A stretch of DNA of 64,000 bases from an uncultured Macellibacteroides sp. (GTDB taxonomy: Bacteria > Bacteroidota > Bacteroidia > Bacteroidales > Tannerellaceae). The notes beneath the pieces were generated by a model. The model ran no database searches. It was not told the origin of the DNA and was given only the letters and a program-made list of their open reading frames with translations. Of the stretch, positions 52,406-61,668 are shown piece by piece. Positions within the stretch are counted from its first letter, which is position 1, and each line of letters begins with the position of its first letter. A program made the position numbers and the translations under genes. The stretch lies in assembly GCF_963667135.1 (NCBI RefSeq), contig NZ_OY762974.1, positions 2,480,001 to 2,544,000 on the forward strand, read 5' to 3'.

Positions 52406-53626
52406 TTGATTATCAAACAGTACATAGTAAAACCGTTTTACGCATTGCGTAACAAGACATTTGCAAAGTTATATATGGCTCAAACTGTCAGCTTGTTAGG
52501 AGATGCGTTTTCTTGGGTGGGTTTGGCTTTATTAGCTTATCAATTGGATTCCGACCGATCGCCAGTTATATTATCTTTAGCCCTCACGTTGCGGGTGGTT
52601 GCATTTATCCTCTTTTCGCCTCTTGCGGGAGTACTGGCCGATAAGGTTGACCGCAAGAAAATACTCTACATTACCCATTTTATACGAATGGGTATTGTCA
52701 GTTGCTTTCCTTTTATCAACGCCGAATGGCAAATCTATGTACTGGTATTTTCCCTAAATGTGTTTAACGCCTTCTTTACGCCCACTTACCGCTCCATCAT
52801 TCCGCAAATAGTGGAAGGAAAATACTATCGTGAAGCGGTCGGATTGTCCACAGCCACTTTTCAAATCCTGGGCATTTTAGGCCCCGGATTTGCGGGAATA
52901 TTGGCTGTATGGTTGGGAGCAAGGGAAATTTTCTTTGTAGATACCTTGACTTTTGCCGTTGCGGCTGTTTTAATCATTAGCATTCCAAAGCAAGCGATAC
53001 AAAAGAGCATAACGACTGTTGCAGAAAGCGGGCGCAACACATGGACCGATGTTGTTAAAGGCATTCGCCTCCTGTTTGGAAACAAACTGTTACGCTTTGC
53101 ACTAAGTATTGAATTTGTATCAGCTATTGCTGGCGCACAAATATTGGTAAACACGGTAGGACATGTGAAAAATGGGTTACTCCTCACCGACAAACACTAC
53201 GGATGGGTAATGGCGGCATTCGGTATTGGTGCTGCCGTTGCTGCTTTTGTATCGGGAAGTGTGGATAAGTCAAAATCCCGCAGCCTATCACTTATTGGCG
53301 GAGCTTTACTTATCGGATCGGCTATCATGTTTGCCAACTATTCATCTTTCAATGGGCTGTTTTTCCTGTGGTTGTTGGCTGGTTTGGGCCAAAGCCTTGC
53401 CGAAATACCCTCCGAAACACTCATCGGAGAAAATATCAGCATGGTAAACCAAGGCAAGGTATATGGTTCGCACTTTGCTTTTTCTCACTTGTGGTGGGCA
53501 ATAGCATACCCCGTTGCCGGATTGTTGGGTAATACGTTTCCCGACACTAATTTTCTCTATGGAGGTATACTAACGTTGGCATGCAGCATTATTGCTATTT
53601 GGCTTTTTAAGCCGAATAAGGGTTAA
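52406..53626 (+). CDS. MFS transporter, EntS-like exporter family
   Basis: A 406-residue inner-membrane protein with about twelve helices. Marks of the MFS_3 exporter group: AQTVSLLGDAFSWVGLALLA in helix 1, FSPLAGVLADKVDRKKIL as the loop 2-3 motif, and NVFNAFFTPTYRSIIPQIVE. Relatives export siderophores, macrolides or other small molecules. The start is a TTG at 52406, accepted because the first membrane helix would be cut by the next in-frame ATG and a -7 box lies just upstream. It stands alone between the LytTR gene (divergent) and the third ECF locus. Substrate unknown. Confidence 0.85.
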   Translation: MIIKQYIVKPFYALRNKTFAKLYMAQTVSLLGDAFSWVGLALLAYQLDSDRSPVILSLALTLRVVAFILFSPLAGVLADKVDRKKILYITHFIRMGIVSCFPFINAEWQIYVLVFSLNVFNAFFTPTYRSIIPQIVEGKYYREAVGLSTATFQILGILGPGFAGILAVWLGAREIFFVDTLTFAVAAVLIISIPKQAIQKSITTVAESGRNTWTDVVKGIRLLFGNKLLRFALSIEFVSAIAGAQILVNTVGHVKNGLLLTDKHYGWVMAAFGIGAAVAAFVSGSVDKSKSRSLSLIGGALLIGSAIMFANYSSFNGLFFLWLLAGLGQSLAEIPSETLIGENISMVNQGKVYGSHFAFSHLWWAIAYPVAGLLGNTFPDTNFLYGGILTLACSIIAIWLFKPNKG

Positions 53627-53766
53627 TTGTTATGGAAAATCACCCCTATGAACCAATTTATTGTATGAGGATGCCAAAGCGTTCTAATAATTTCGTCCTT
53701 GAAATTTTTGTTACCATTGTTATTTCTTTTACTTTACATTTTTTTATATAAAAGTGTAAATAGATT

Positions 53767-53774
53767 TATCTTTG
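53767..53774 (+). promoter_or_regulatory. Probable -7 box of the locus 3 sigma gene
   Basis: TATCTTTG fits TAnnTTTG, 53 bp before the start codon. Unlike locus 1, no ECF-type element is seen before this sigma gene, so housekeeping transcription is likely. Confidence 0.5.
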
Positions 53775-53826
53775 TAGAAATATATTTGTTATAATCCGGC
53801 TTTAGCATAAACTTATAATTAATTTA

Positions 53827-54411
53827 ATGGACTTCAGAGTAAAAGAGTTGCAGAAAGGAAATGAGCAGGTATTTGAACAGGTCGTGCACGATTATTGGCC
53901 ACGTCTTTTTAAATTTGCATTGATTTATACTCAAAACAATGAGGTATCTCAGGAACTTGTGCAGGATGCTTTTTTATCTTTATGGAATTCAAGGAAGAAT
54001 TTAAAAGATGACTCAAGTCTGATTACTTATCTAATGGTGATTCTAAGAAATAAATGCCTTAACTATTTAGAGCAGACAAATATTAAGAAATCGTATATTG
54101 AAGAACTTGATGATGATTTTATTTATCAAAAAGCAAATCAATATGTGCTTCAGGATGATGTGTCAAAAATATTGGAAGCAGACGACTTACACAACGCAAT
54201 AGAACGAGCCCTTAATAAATTACCGGAAAAGACCCGCGAGATATTTTTAATGAGCCGATATGATGGTTTAAAGAATCAGGAAATTGCAGACATTAAAAAT
54301 TTGTCTGTTAAAACTGTTGAGTTTCACATTACCAAAGCTTTACATCAGCTAAAAGAAAATCTACCACAAGAATATTGGGTATGGATTCTTCTTCTCCGTT
54401 TTATTTTATAA
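53827..54411 (+). CDS. ECF RNA polymerase sigma factor (locus 3)
   Basis: A 194-residue ECF sigma factor. Region 2 is at about residues 15-80 (VFEQVVHDYWPRLFKFAL, then SQELVQDAFLSLWNSRKNL) and region 4 at about 130-180 (LNKLPEKTREIFLMSRYDGL, NQEIADIKNLSVKTVEFHI). It is followed by a FecR gene 84 bp downstream, and the promoter-like element at 54440-54472 lies in that gap. A near copy of the element lies at 61224, past the end of the operon. Confidence 0.92.
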   Translation: MDFRVKELQKGNEQVFEQVVHDYWPRLFKFALIYTQNNEVSQELVQDAFLSLWNSRKNLKDDSSLITYLMVILRNKCLNYLEQTNIKKSYIEELDDDFIYQKANQYVLQDDVSKILEADDLHNAIERALNKLPEKTREIFLMSRYDGLKNQEIADIKNLSVKTVEFHITKALHQLKENLPQEYWVWILLLRFIL

Positions 54412-54439
54412 AATATATTTAATTTTTCTTCAATTCCCG

Positions 54440-54472
54440 CTAGGGTAAAATTAAAAAAATCTGTTCTTCTGT
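54440..54472 (+). promoter_or_regulatory. ECF-type promoter element upstream of FecR (locus 3)
   Basis: CTAGGGTAAAA, ten bases, then CTGTTCTTCTGT. It matches 61224-61256 at 29 of 33 positions and shares the TAGGGT/TAAGGGT core and overall layout with the locus 1 elements. It ends 23 bp before the FecR start. Confidence 0.68.
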
Positions 54473-54495
54473 TGTAAGCAATATTAAAATTACAA

Positions 54496-55617
54496 ATGGA
54501 AGATATATTACTTGTTAGATTTATTGAAAGGAAATGTTCGGAAGGTGAGGCTAAAGAAGTCTTAAACTGGATTGAACAGTCAGACGAAAACAAGTCAGCT
54601 TTTATTAGGTTGCAAACAATTTGGGCAGCTATTGAAATAGACCGTACCAGTGAGTTAGACCAGTTCTGTGTAGATCGAATTCTTCAAAAAGTACGCAAGA
54701 AGAGAATGCTCAGAAATTTTTATTGGAGTATTTCAGCTTGTGCCGCGGCTATTTTACTGTTAATTATGCTCCTTCCATTTACAAACAAAACACCGATTTA
54801 CGATTACGAAGCCCTTTTAAAACATATTCCCTCCAGTAAAGACATTACCTTGATACAAGGTACAAATTCGAAGATTGAATTGACTTCTGAATCTGCTGAT
54901 GTTAATTATTATCAGGCAGACTCAATCATAATAAATGATACCCTGAAGATATCAAGAGAGAATAAGCCTGAACTGAATACACTTCACATACCATACGGAA
55001 AACGTTCCAGACTTGTTCTGGCTGATGGAACCCTTGTGTTTTTAAACTCTGGATCTACATTAATTTACCCCTCGACTTTTGGGGATGGTAATAGAGAGGT
55101 CTATCTCGATGGGGAGGCTTACTTTGATGTAAGGAAAGCCAAAGGAGTTAAATTTCTGGTTAAGACGGCTTATAAAACAATCGAAGTATTAGGAACTCAA
55201 TTTAATGTCTCTGTGGATAAAGAGACTAAGTCATTTGAAGCCGTACTTGTTAATGGTCGTATTTTACTTAATGCAAACGATAAACCCATTGAACTAGCTC
55301 CGAATCAATATTATTCCTATTCAGCTGAAACATCAAAAGAACAGCTGAAAAGAGTGGATGTGGCAGACTATATTTCATGGAAAGACGGTCGCTTACGCTT
55401 TAAAGAAGAAACGATGGCATCAGTACTCCGTAAACTCGAAAAAATTTATAACATAAAGGTAACCCTTAGAGAATCTAAATACCTTACATATACGGTGTCT
55501 GGAAACCTTAATTTGCAAAATACGCCAGAGGAAACTTTGGATGTTCTTATGTCTATTCTTGTACCTGCTTATAAAGGTAAATCATCAAAATTTTATCAGT
55601 TAACTGTCAATAAATAA
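54496..55617 (+). CDS. FecR-family anti-sigma factor (locus 3)
   Basis: A 373-residue anti-sigma factor. Cytoplasmic residues are about 1-74, with a membrane helix at about 76-96 (YWSISACAAAILLLIMLLPF). The periplasmic stretch before the FecR domain is longer than in the other two copies. The FecR domain is at about 160-260 (RLVLADGTLVFLNSGSTLIY, VLGTQFNVSVDKE) and a DUF4974-like domain at about 300-370 (MASVLRKLEKIYNIKVTLRE). It lies 33 bp before susC with no hairpin between, unlike loci 1 and 2. Confidence 0.92.
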   Translation: MEDILLVRFIERKCSEGEAKEVLNWIEQSDENKSAFIRLQTIWAAIEIDRTSELDQFCVDRILQKVRKKRMLRNFYWSISACAAAILLLIMLLPFTNKTPIYDYEALLKHIPSSKDITLIQGTNSKIELTSESADVNYYQADSIIINDTLKISRENKPELNTLHIPYGKRSRLVLADGTLVFLNSGSTLIYPSTFGDGNREVYLDGEAYFDVRKAKGVKFLVKTAYKTIEVLGTQFNVSVDKETKSFEAVLVNGRILLNANDKPIELAPNQYYSYSAETSKEQLKRVDVADYISWKDGRLRFKEETMASVLRKLEKIYNIKVTLRESKYLTYTVSGNLNLQNTPEETLDVLMSILVPAYKGKSSKFYQLTVNK

Positions 55618-55650
55618 TCTAAAGTTCATTATTAATTTAATTTTTTTATT

Positions 55651-58600
55651 ATGTTAAACTATTTAAATCTATTATTCAGTAGAGAGAAAAACCATTGGTC
55701 GCTCATTAAGAGCTCGTTTGGTTTTAGTAAGCGTAAATGGAGGAGATGTGTGGCTGTGGGTGTGCTTTCTGCCTGTGCTTTCTCTATGAATGCCAATGTC
55801 CTTAAATCACAGGTTAGTTTATCAATCAGCAATGCGACTCTATATGAGGCATTTGAACAATTGCGCAGTCAGTACGGAGTAAGTATTATTTATTCTAATA
55901 ATGTGTTAAATGATCGGGAAAGAGTAACGGCTCATTCAGAAAACATAACACTGGAAGAAGCGTTGAATCTTCTTCTTGCCGGAAAAAATTGTTCTTATCG
56001 TATTAACGATTCTCAAGTGGTCCTTATCCCTGCAGTTAAAACGATCCCCGTAGTGTCTGTAGAACAGCAAAATAGCAAAGTCGTAGGACAGGTTCGGGAT
56101 AACCAGGGCGACCCCCTGATTGGTGTAAATGTAATGGTAAAAGGAGCTCAAACTGGTACCATAACTGATATGGATGGAAAGTTTGTTGTTGAAGTGCCTT
56201 ACTCAAACGCTTCGCTTATTTTTTCTTATGTAGGATTCCAACCGAAGGAAGTAAAACTTGCAGGACAGAAAGATATAAAAGTTATACTAGTTGAAGACAG
56301 TAAGGCGTTGGAGGAAGTTGTTGTTGTTGGCTATACTACCCAAAAAAAGGCAACGATTACAGGATCTATCTCTACTATTACAACAAAGGACTTAAAACAA
56401 AGCCCTACAGCCAATCTGAATAACGCTTTAGCAGGCCGTATGCCTGGTTTAATGGTTAATCAGTTTAGTGGAGGCGAACCTGGAGTTGATGGTGCCGACA
56501 TAAAAATCCGTGGATTTGGCACTTACGGCGATAAATCGCCAATCGTAATTGTAGACGGAGTAGAACGCGATATGAGCAATCTGTCGGCAGACGAAATTGA
56601 AACATTTACAATTTTGAAAGACGCTTCTGCTACAGCTGCTTACGGTATTCGTGGAGCAAATGGAGTTATCATTATTAATACCAAACGTGGTAAGGCCCAA
56701 GAAAAAGCTACTGTTAATTTTAAAGCTTCATATGGAATAAACAGTCCGGTAAAATTTCCTGAATATCTGGGATCCGCAGATTATGCTATGTTATATAATG
56801 AAGCCATAAAGAATGATAATCCCGGGACTGATCCATCTACTTTGAATTTATTTTCTGACGAGGCTATAGCTAATTTCCGGAAGGCAAAGGGTGATAATTC
56901 TGATGGGCTTGGCTATAACTGGGATTATTTTGATTATGCATTTAAACCAGGGACTCAACAAGATTATAGCTTCTCAGTACGAGGTGGTTCAGATAGAGCC
57001 CGTTATTTTGTTCTGGGTAATTATTTTCAGCAGGATGGGAACTATAAGCATACGGATCTAACGGAATTTAATACGCAGGCAGTGTATAAACGCTATAATT
57101 TCCGGGCAAATGTGGATGTGGATATTACAAAGGATTTTTATGTAAAAGTTGATCTTGGGGCTCGTATTACAGATCGTAATGCTCCAGGCACATCTGCTTC
57201 AAGAGTGGTTCAGATTGCTAATACGCAACCGTCTTATTTGCCTATTATTGTCGAAAATAACGGAAATCCTGCAAACGAAAAATATTTGGCAAATAATAAT
57301 ATGATGCTATATGGCGATCAGCAGCATCGTTTTAATATACTAGGCGAGCTTTCTAAAACAGGCTATCTTAACGAAAAGAAAACCTTTCTGAATGGATCTT
57401 TTTCATTGGGTCATAAACTGGATTTTATTACCAAGGGATTGAAAATAGAAGGTGTATTTTCTTATGATGCAGAAGAAGGTCGTTGGCTAAATCGTAAGGT
57501 AAATACATATAGTGAAGGATACAAAGAGTTTCCGGGTTACGCTACATTTATGCCTACCGAAGGTATGGATGTGTATATGACTCCGGGTCATTATACAGGC
57601 ACTTACAAAACGGGTAATAAATATGAAATTGATAATACTATTGGGAATGGCATCGATCGTAATGCTACTCAGAGTCGCACTTATTATCAGTTAAAAATGG
57701 ATTATCTACGTTCATTTGGAAAACATGATGTAACCGGATTGCTTTTATTTAACCGCTCAACCAGATCTTATAACAATGATGTGGAATATCGTTACGAAGG
57801 TCTTTCAGGTCGGACAACTTATGCTTATGATAATAAATATCTGGCCGAATTTAATGTGGGATACAATGGATCGGAAAACTTTGCTACAGATAAAAGATAT
57901 GGGTTATTCCCTGCAGGAGCCATTGGATGGGTTATATCACGTGAACCGTTTATGAAGAACACGAGCAAATGGCTGGATAATCTTAAAATCAGAGGTTCTT
58001 TTGGATTGGTTGGTAGCGATAAAATGGATCAGCGCTTTGGATACCTTCAGTACTTCAATTACACAGGAGGCTATCGTTTCGGAGATCAAGGGTTTGAGCG
58101 ATATACCGGAGATAATTCAGGAATCGAAGAAGGAAATTTGGCAAATGCAAATCTTAGCTGGGAAAAATCTCAAAAGATGAATATTGGGATTGATGCCTCA
58201 TTCTTTAATGAAAGACTGTCGTTTACAATAGATTATTTCAGAGAACATCGTTATGATATTATTACTTCATTAAGTGGAGGTGATAAACTTGGATTTCCGG
58301 ATATTGTTGGGAAAGATGCTCCTCTTATAAATTCTGGTATTGTTAATAACCAGGGTATTGACTTTGAAATAGGATGGGATGGACGTATCGGAAAAGATTT
58401 TCGTTACCATATCCGTCCGAACTTTACGTTCGCACGTAATAAAATAGTATACATGAATGAGATTAACCGGGAAAATTCCTGGCGTGCTGCAACAGGGAAA
58501 CGCATAGATGAACACTTTGTATATGTTGTTGATCATTTCGTAAAAGATCAGGCAGAAGCTGATAAACTTAACGATATGAATAATGGATCTGGCTTTCAGC

Positions 58601-59202
58601 AGTGGGGACCTGTTGGCCCAGGTGATGTTGTTTACAAGGATTTGAATGCCGACGGGAAAATTGATGATTTGGGCGATCGCACGTCGATGGGAAATCCTCG
58701 TACACCCGAGATTATGTTTGGTATACCTGTAGGATTCCAGTATAAAGGTCTTGATTTTAGTCTTTTATTTCAAGGAGCAGCCAGTACCTCTGTACTCCTT
58801 AATGGGCCCGCTGTATATGACTTCCCTTTGTTTGATAGTGATAAATATGGTAAAGTGAAAAACATGCACTTGAACAGATGGACACCCGAAACTGCAGAAA
58901 CGGCTACTTATCCAGCTTTGCACTATACTAGCAATGAGAATAATAAGAATCCCAATAGTAATTTATTTTTATATGATGCTTCATACCTACGTTTAAAAAA
59001 TGTGGAGATTGGGTATTCATTGCCTAAGAACTTGATCCGGCCGGCTGGTTTACAGAATGTCCGTATTTATGTGCAAGGTCTAAACTTAATTACGTATGAT
59101 AAGTTGGATGATGTGGACGTTGATCCAGAAACCAAAGATGGAGATGGTAGTTGGTATCCAGTACAACGTGTATTCAATTTTGGTATTGATATTACTTATT
59201 AA
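55651..59202 (+). CDS. SusC/RagA TonB-dependent transporter with STN domain (locus 3)
   Basis: An outer-membrane transporter of 1183 residues. A long N-terminal extension carries a signal (VGVLSACAFSMNANV), then the STN domain (SLSISNATLYEAFEQLRS, LLAGKNCSYRINDSQVV), a carboxypeptidase-like domain (VGQVRDNQGDPLIGVNV), and a plug with EVVVVGYTTQKKATITGS, where Thr replaces the usual Gly in the SusC signature. The barrel ends in FNFGIDITY. The SusD partner begins 21 bp downstream. No enzyme gene follows in the operon, so the ligand cannot be guessed. Confidence 0.92.
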   Translation: MLNYLNLLFSREKNHWSLIKSSFGFSKRKWRRCVAVGVLSACAFSMNANVLKSQVSLSISNATLYEAFEQLRSQYGVSIIYSNNVLNDRERVTAHSENITLEEALNLLLAGKNCSYRINDSQVVLIPAVKTIPVVSVEQQNSKVVGQVRDNQGDPLIGVNVMVKGAQTGTITDMDGKFVVEVPYSNASLIFSYVGFQPKEVKLAGQKDIKVILVEDSKALEEVVVVGYTTQKKATITGSISTITTKDLKQSPTANLNNALAGRMPGLMVNQFSGGEPGVDGADIKIRGFGTYGDKSPIVIVDGVERDMSNLSADEIETFTILKDASATAAYGIRGANGVIIINTKRGKAQEKATVNFKASYGINSPVKFPEYLGSADYAMLYNEAIKNDNPGTDPSTLNLFSDEAIANFRKAKGDNSDGLGYNWDYFDYAFKPGTQQDYSFSVRGGSDRARYFVLGNYFQQDGNYKHTDLTEFNTQAVYKRYNFRANVDVDITKDFYVKVDLGARITDRNAPGTSASRVVQIANTQPSYLPIIVENNGNPANEKYLANNNMMLYGDQQHRFNILGELSKTGYLNEKKTFLNGSFSLGHKLDFITKGLKIEGVFSYDAEEGRWLNRKVNTYSEGYKEFPGYATFMPTEGMDVYMTPGHYTGTYKTGNKYEIDNTIGNGIDRNATQSRTYYQLKMDYLRSFGKHDVTGLLLFNRSTRSYNNDVEYRYEGLSGRTTYAYDNKYLAEFNVGYNGSENFATDKRYGLFPAGAIGWVISREPFMKNTSKWLDNLKIRGSFGLVGSDKMDQRFGYLQYFNYTGGYRFGDQGFERYTGDNSGIEEGNLANANLSWEKSQKMNIGIDASFFNERLSFTIDYFREHRYDIITSLSGGDKLGFPDIVGKDAPLINSGIVNNQGIDFEIGWDGRIGKDFRYHIRPNFTFARNKIVYMNEINRENSWRAATGKRIDEHFVYVVDHFVKDQAEADKLNDMNNGSGFQQWGPVGPGDVVYKDLNADGKIDDLGDRTSMGNPRTPEIMFGIPVGFQYKGLDFSLLFQGAASTSVLLNGPAVYDFPLFDSDKYGKVKNMHLNRWTPETAETATYPALHYTSNENNKNPNSNLFLYDASYLRLKNVEIGYSLPKNLIRPAGLQNVRIYVQGLNLITYDKLDDVDVDPETKDGDGSWYPVQRVFNFGIDITY

Positions 59203-59223
59203 TAAAATAACAGCAATAATAAT

Positions 59224-61098
59224 ATGAAAATAAAATTTTTAGCCTTGTTCGGCTTTATGGCTTTGGCTACACTATCATGTAATGATGATTTTCTGGAAAG
59301 AAAACCGGATGACAAGATGGATGAAGAACAGGTATTTACCAGATACGACAAAGTAAATGCATTGGTTATTAAAGTATATGAACAGGCAAAATCTGCAAAT
59401 AAGCCGATGGTCTTTTTTAACCATTTTGGAACCGCACCGGTTACAGATGAATGCGAAGGTTCAACAGCAGAGGCCAGTTTAACAAATATGTTTAATAGTG
59501 GGGCATGGTCGCCAATGGGTATGCCGGATAGAAGCAGTTGCGGTCAGTATTGGTGGGATTTGTATAGTGATATTCGTAAAACGAATGTGATTCTGGAAGG
59601 TGTCAGAAAGTATAACACTCCTGATAACGTATTAAATCCCGGTGATTTGAATATGCGTCTTGGCGAAACATACTTCTTTCGCGCGTACTTTCACTATCTG
59701 TTAATACGTATGTATGGAGAAGTTCCATATATTGATCATGCTATTGACCCTCAGGGAGAAATGGATTTTAAGAAAGAATCGTACCATGCGTTGGTCGATA
59801 AAATTTGTGCTGACGCTGATTCTGCTTATAGCCGTTTGCCGGATCAATGGCAAAGTTCAGATTTTGGACGAGTGGAAAGAGGCGCATGTTTAGGACTCAA
59901 AGCGATGGTCCGTTGGATGGCAGCTACACCGATGTGGAATGGAGGTAATTTCCCTGGTGATACCCGTCAGTTTAAGGATGAGTATACATATGATAAAAAT
60001 CGTTGGGAAAAGGCAAAAGTTGCATCAAAAGCACTTTTAGATTTTAAAGTAAATGGCGTTGCCCGCTATTCTTTATACTATGGGGATGCGGATAACGAAA
60101 CTTTTAAAAATGATAAAGGTAATAGCGAAAATGGTTCGAAAGTCTATAAGCGTTTGTGGAATATGTATTACGATATGAACTCCATTAAACAAGAATGGGT
60201 TTGGTTTGTAACGAGAGACAAGGGCGAAGGATGGCAGGGGGATGTTTATCCACCAAGTTCACAAGGCTCTTCCCGACAGATGCCTGTTCAGGAACAGGTA
60301 GATGAATATGAATATGTTTCATCAGACGGATACGGATATCCTGTTTATTCAGATCGTGCAGAATCGGATGGTTATGATGATGGTAATCCCTATGAAAGTG
60401 TAAAACGTGATCCACGTTTCTATCGTGATATTATGTATCATGGAGCCACATTTAAAAAAAATAAGATCAATACGGCTAGTGGTTCAAATAAGATAAATGC
60501 GAACAATGCTACCACCACAGGCTATTATCTGCGTAAATACTTTAAAGAAGGATGGAATCGGGATTACGGTTTTGACATAAATGGTCCTGCTATCTGGAGG
60601 TTACCCGAATTTATTTATATCTACGCAGAGGCTGTTAATGAAACGACTGGTCCGACTCAGGAGATTTATGATATGATTAATCAGGTACGTGCCCGTTCCT
60701 GGATGGTTCCAATGCCAAAAAGCGTTCTAGGTAACAAAGAGCTTATGAACGAATATATTCAGCGTGAACGTCGTGTAGAGTTGTTCTATGAAAATAACCG
60801 TATCTGGACGAGTCGTTTATACCTGGAACCAAGTAGTGAAAAAGAGTTAGCAAAGGAAAGTATATCGTTATCTCAGGGTGCGAATTACTGGCCATATCCT
60901 AAATGTCAACGTGCTATTCACGGAATGCGTCCGGTTGAAGATGCAAATGGTAAAATTGAAATTGACGGCAAAAAGTATAAAATGGAACGGTACAAGATTG
61001 AAGATCGTGTATTTGTAACGCCACGCCATTACCTTTTCCCGATAATGGATGATGAAATTAAAAGAACTCCCGGTCTAGTGCAGAATCCCGGGTGGTAA
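59224..61098 (+). CDS. SusD/RagB-family lipoprotein (locus 3)
   Basis: A 624-residue SusD homologue with a lipoprotein signal ending at Cys19 (LATLSC) and NDDFLERKPDD after it. Family marks: RLGETYFFRAYFHYLLIRMYGEVPYI, RLPEFIYIYAEAVNE and the C-terminal IQRERRVELFYENNRIWTSR. It is the last gene of locus 3, with a strong terminator at 61138-61172. Confidence 0.93.
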   Translation: MKIKFLALFGFMALATLSCNDDFLERKPDDKMDEEQVFTRYDKVNALVIKVYEQAKSANKPMVFFNHFGTAPVTDECEGSTAEASLTNMFNSGAWSPMGMPDRSSCGQYWWDLYSDIRKTNVILEGVRKYNTPDNVLNPGDLNMRLGETYFFRAYFHYLLIRMYGEVPYIDHAIDPQGEMDFKKESYHALVDKICADADSAYSRLPDQWQSSDFGRVERGACLGLKAMVRWMAATPMWNGGNFPGDTRQFKDEYTYDKNRWEKAKVASKALLDFKVNGVARYSLYYGDADNETFKNDKGNSENGSKVYKRLWNMYYDMNSIKQEWVWFVTRDKGEGWQGDVYPPSSQGSSRQMPVQEQVDEYEYVSSDGYGYPVYSDRAESDGYDDGNPYESVKRDPRFYRDIMYHGATFKKNKINTASGSNKINANNATTTGYYLRKYFKEGWNRDYGFDINGPAIWRLPEFIYIYAEAVNETTGPTQEIYDMINQVRARSWMVPMPKSVLGNKELMNEYIQRERRVELFYENNRIWTSRLYLEPSSEKELAKESISLSQGANYWPYPKCQRAIHGMRPVEDANGKIEIDGKKYKMERYKIEDRVFVTPRHYLFPIMDDEIKRTPGLVQNPGW

Positions 61099-61137
61099 TT
61101 CATTATCTAATACTAAAGTGATTTAACCTATTCCATT

Positions 61138-61172
61138 AAAGGGCAATTCAGTTAGCTGAATTGCCCTTTTTA
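61138..61172 (+). terminator. Intrinsic terminator after susD (locus 3)
   Basis: AAAGGGCAATTCAG pairs perfectly with its complement over 14 bp with a 4-nt loop, and the second arm runs into TTTTT. Confidence 0.88.
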
Positions 61173-61223
61173 ATCCCCAAATGAATTATTATTGAATGAA
61201 CGTGTATTTTATTTGCTTTTTCA

Positions 61224-61256
61224 CTAGGGTAAAAGTGAAAAATACTGTTCTTCTGT
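61224..61256 (+). promoter_or_regulatory. Second copy of the locus 3 ECF-type promoter element
   Basis: CTAGGGTAAAA, ten bases, then CTGTTCTTCTGT, 29 of 33 bases identical to 54440-54472. It lies past the terminator of the locus 3 operon and points toward the repeats and the membrane-protein gene at 61669, about 410 bp away. Confidence 0.65.
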
Positions 61257-61342
61257 ATATAAAGGATTGATTAGCATAAAAAATATTCTTCTTGCTTGCT
61301 ATTCATACCGGCGGATCGCATCCATGATACATCGCTGTTTTT

Positions 61343-61425
61343 ATTCCTTATAGGAATGAAAGAAGAAAGATATAAGAACTGAAGTCGAAAGATATATCTT
61401 TCGAGGTAAAAAGTATATACTTTTT
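61343..61425. repeat. Palindromes at 22-bp phase
   Basis: CGAAAGATATATCTTTCG (61386-61403) and AAAAAGTATATACTTTTT (61408-61425) are perfect 18-bp palindromes with centres exactly 22 bp apart. ATTCCTTATAGGAAT (61343-61357) lies about 44 bp upstream of the first. The second shares AAAGTATATACTTT with the 20288-20323 pair. Confidence 0.65.
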
Positions 61426-61452
61426 GATCAGTTGCCAGCAAATCGAAGGAAA

Positions 61453-61505
61453 AGGTGAGGGATTGTTCGCCATAGGTGAGGGATAAAAGGCAAAAGGTGA
61501 AGGAT
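61453..61505 (+). repeat. Three AGGTGAGGGAT repeats at 21-bp spacing
   Basis: Copies start at 61453, 61474 and 61495, exactly 21 bp apart; the third has one change (AGGTGAAGGAT). The bases between the copies are not conserved. Confidence 0.75.
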
Positions 61506-61668
61506 GTTTTTGCAAACTTTTTATGGATTACATACAATTCTTTTAAAAAGCCATTGTTTTTAACTTGTGAGTAAGTTGTTTTTTATAACTTGCCATCGTT
61601 TATCAGTTAGGTTGGTTAGATAAAGATATGTATCCATTTTAATATTAATTTAATACAATTTCAAAATT

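Larger units (their letters stand above)
61099..61668. other. 570-bp intergenic region with terminator, ECF element and phased repeats
   Basis: In order: a terminator (61138-61172), an ECF-type promoter element (61224-61256), palindromes at 22-bp phase (61343-61425) and three 21-bp direct repeats (61453-61505). No convincing gene is seen on either strand. Confidence 0.7.

Noticed and set aside
61271-61537. 88-codon open frame on the minus strand
   Set aside because: It overlaps the palindromes and 21-bp repeats and its composition follows those repeats; no domain or start signal is visible.
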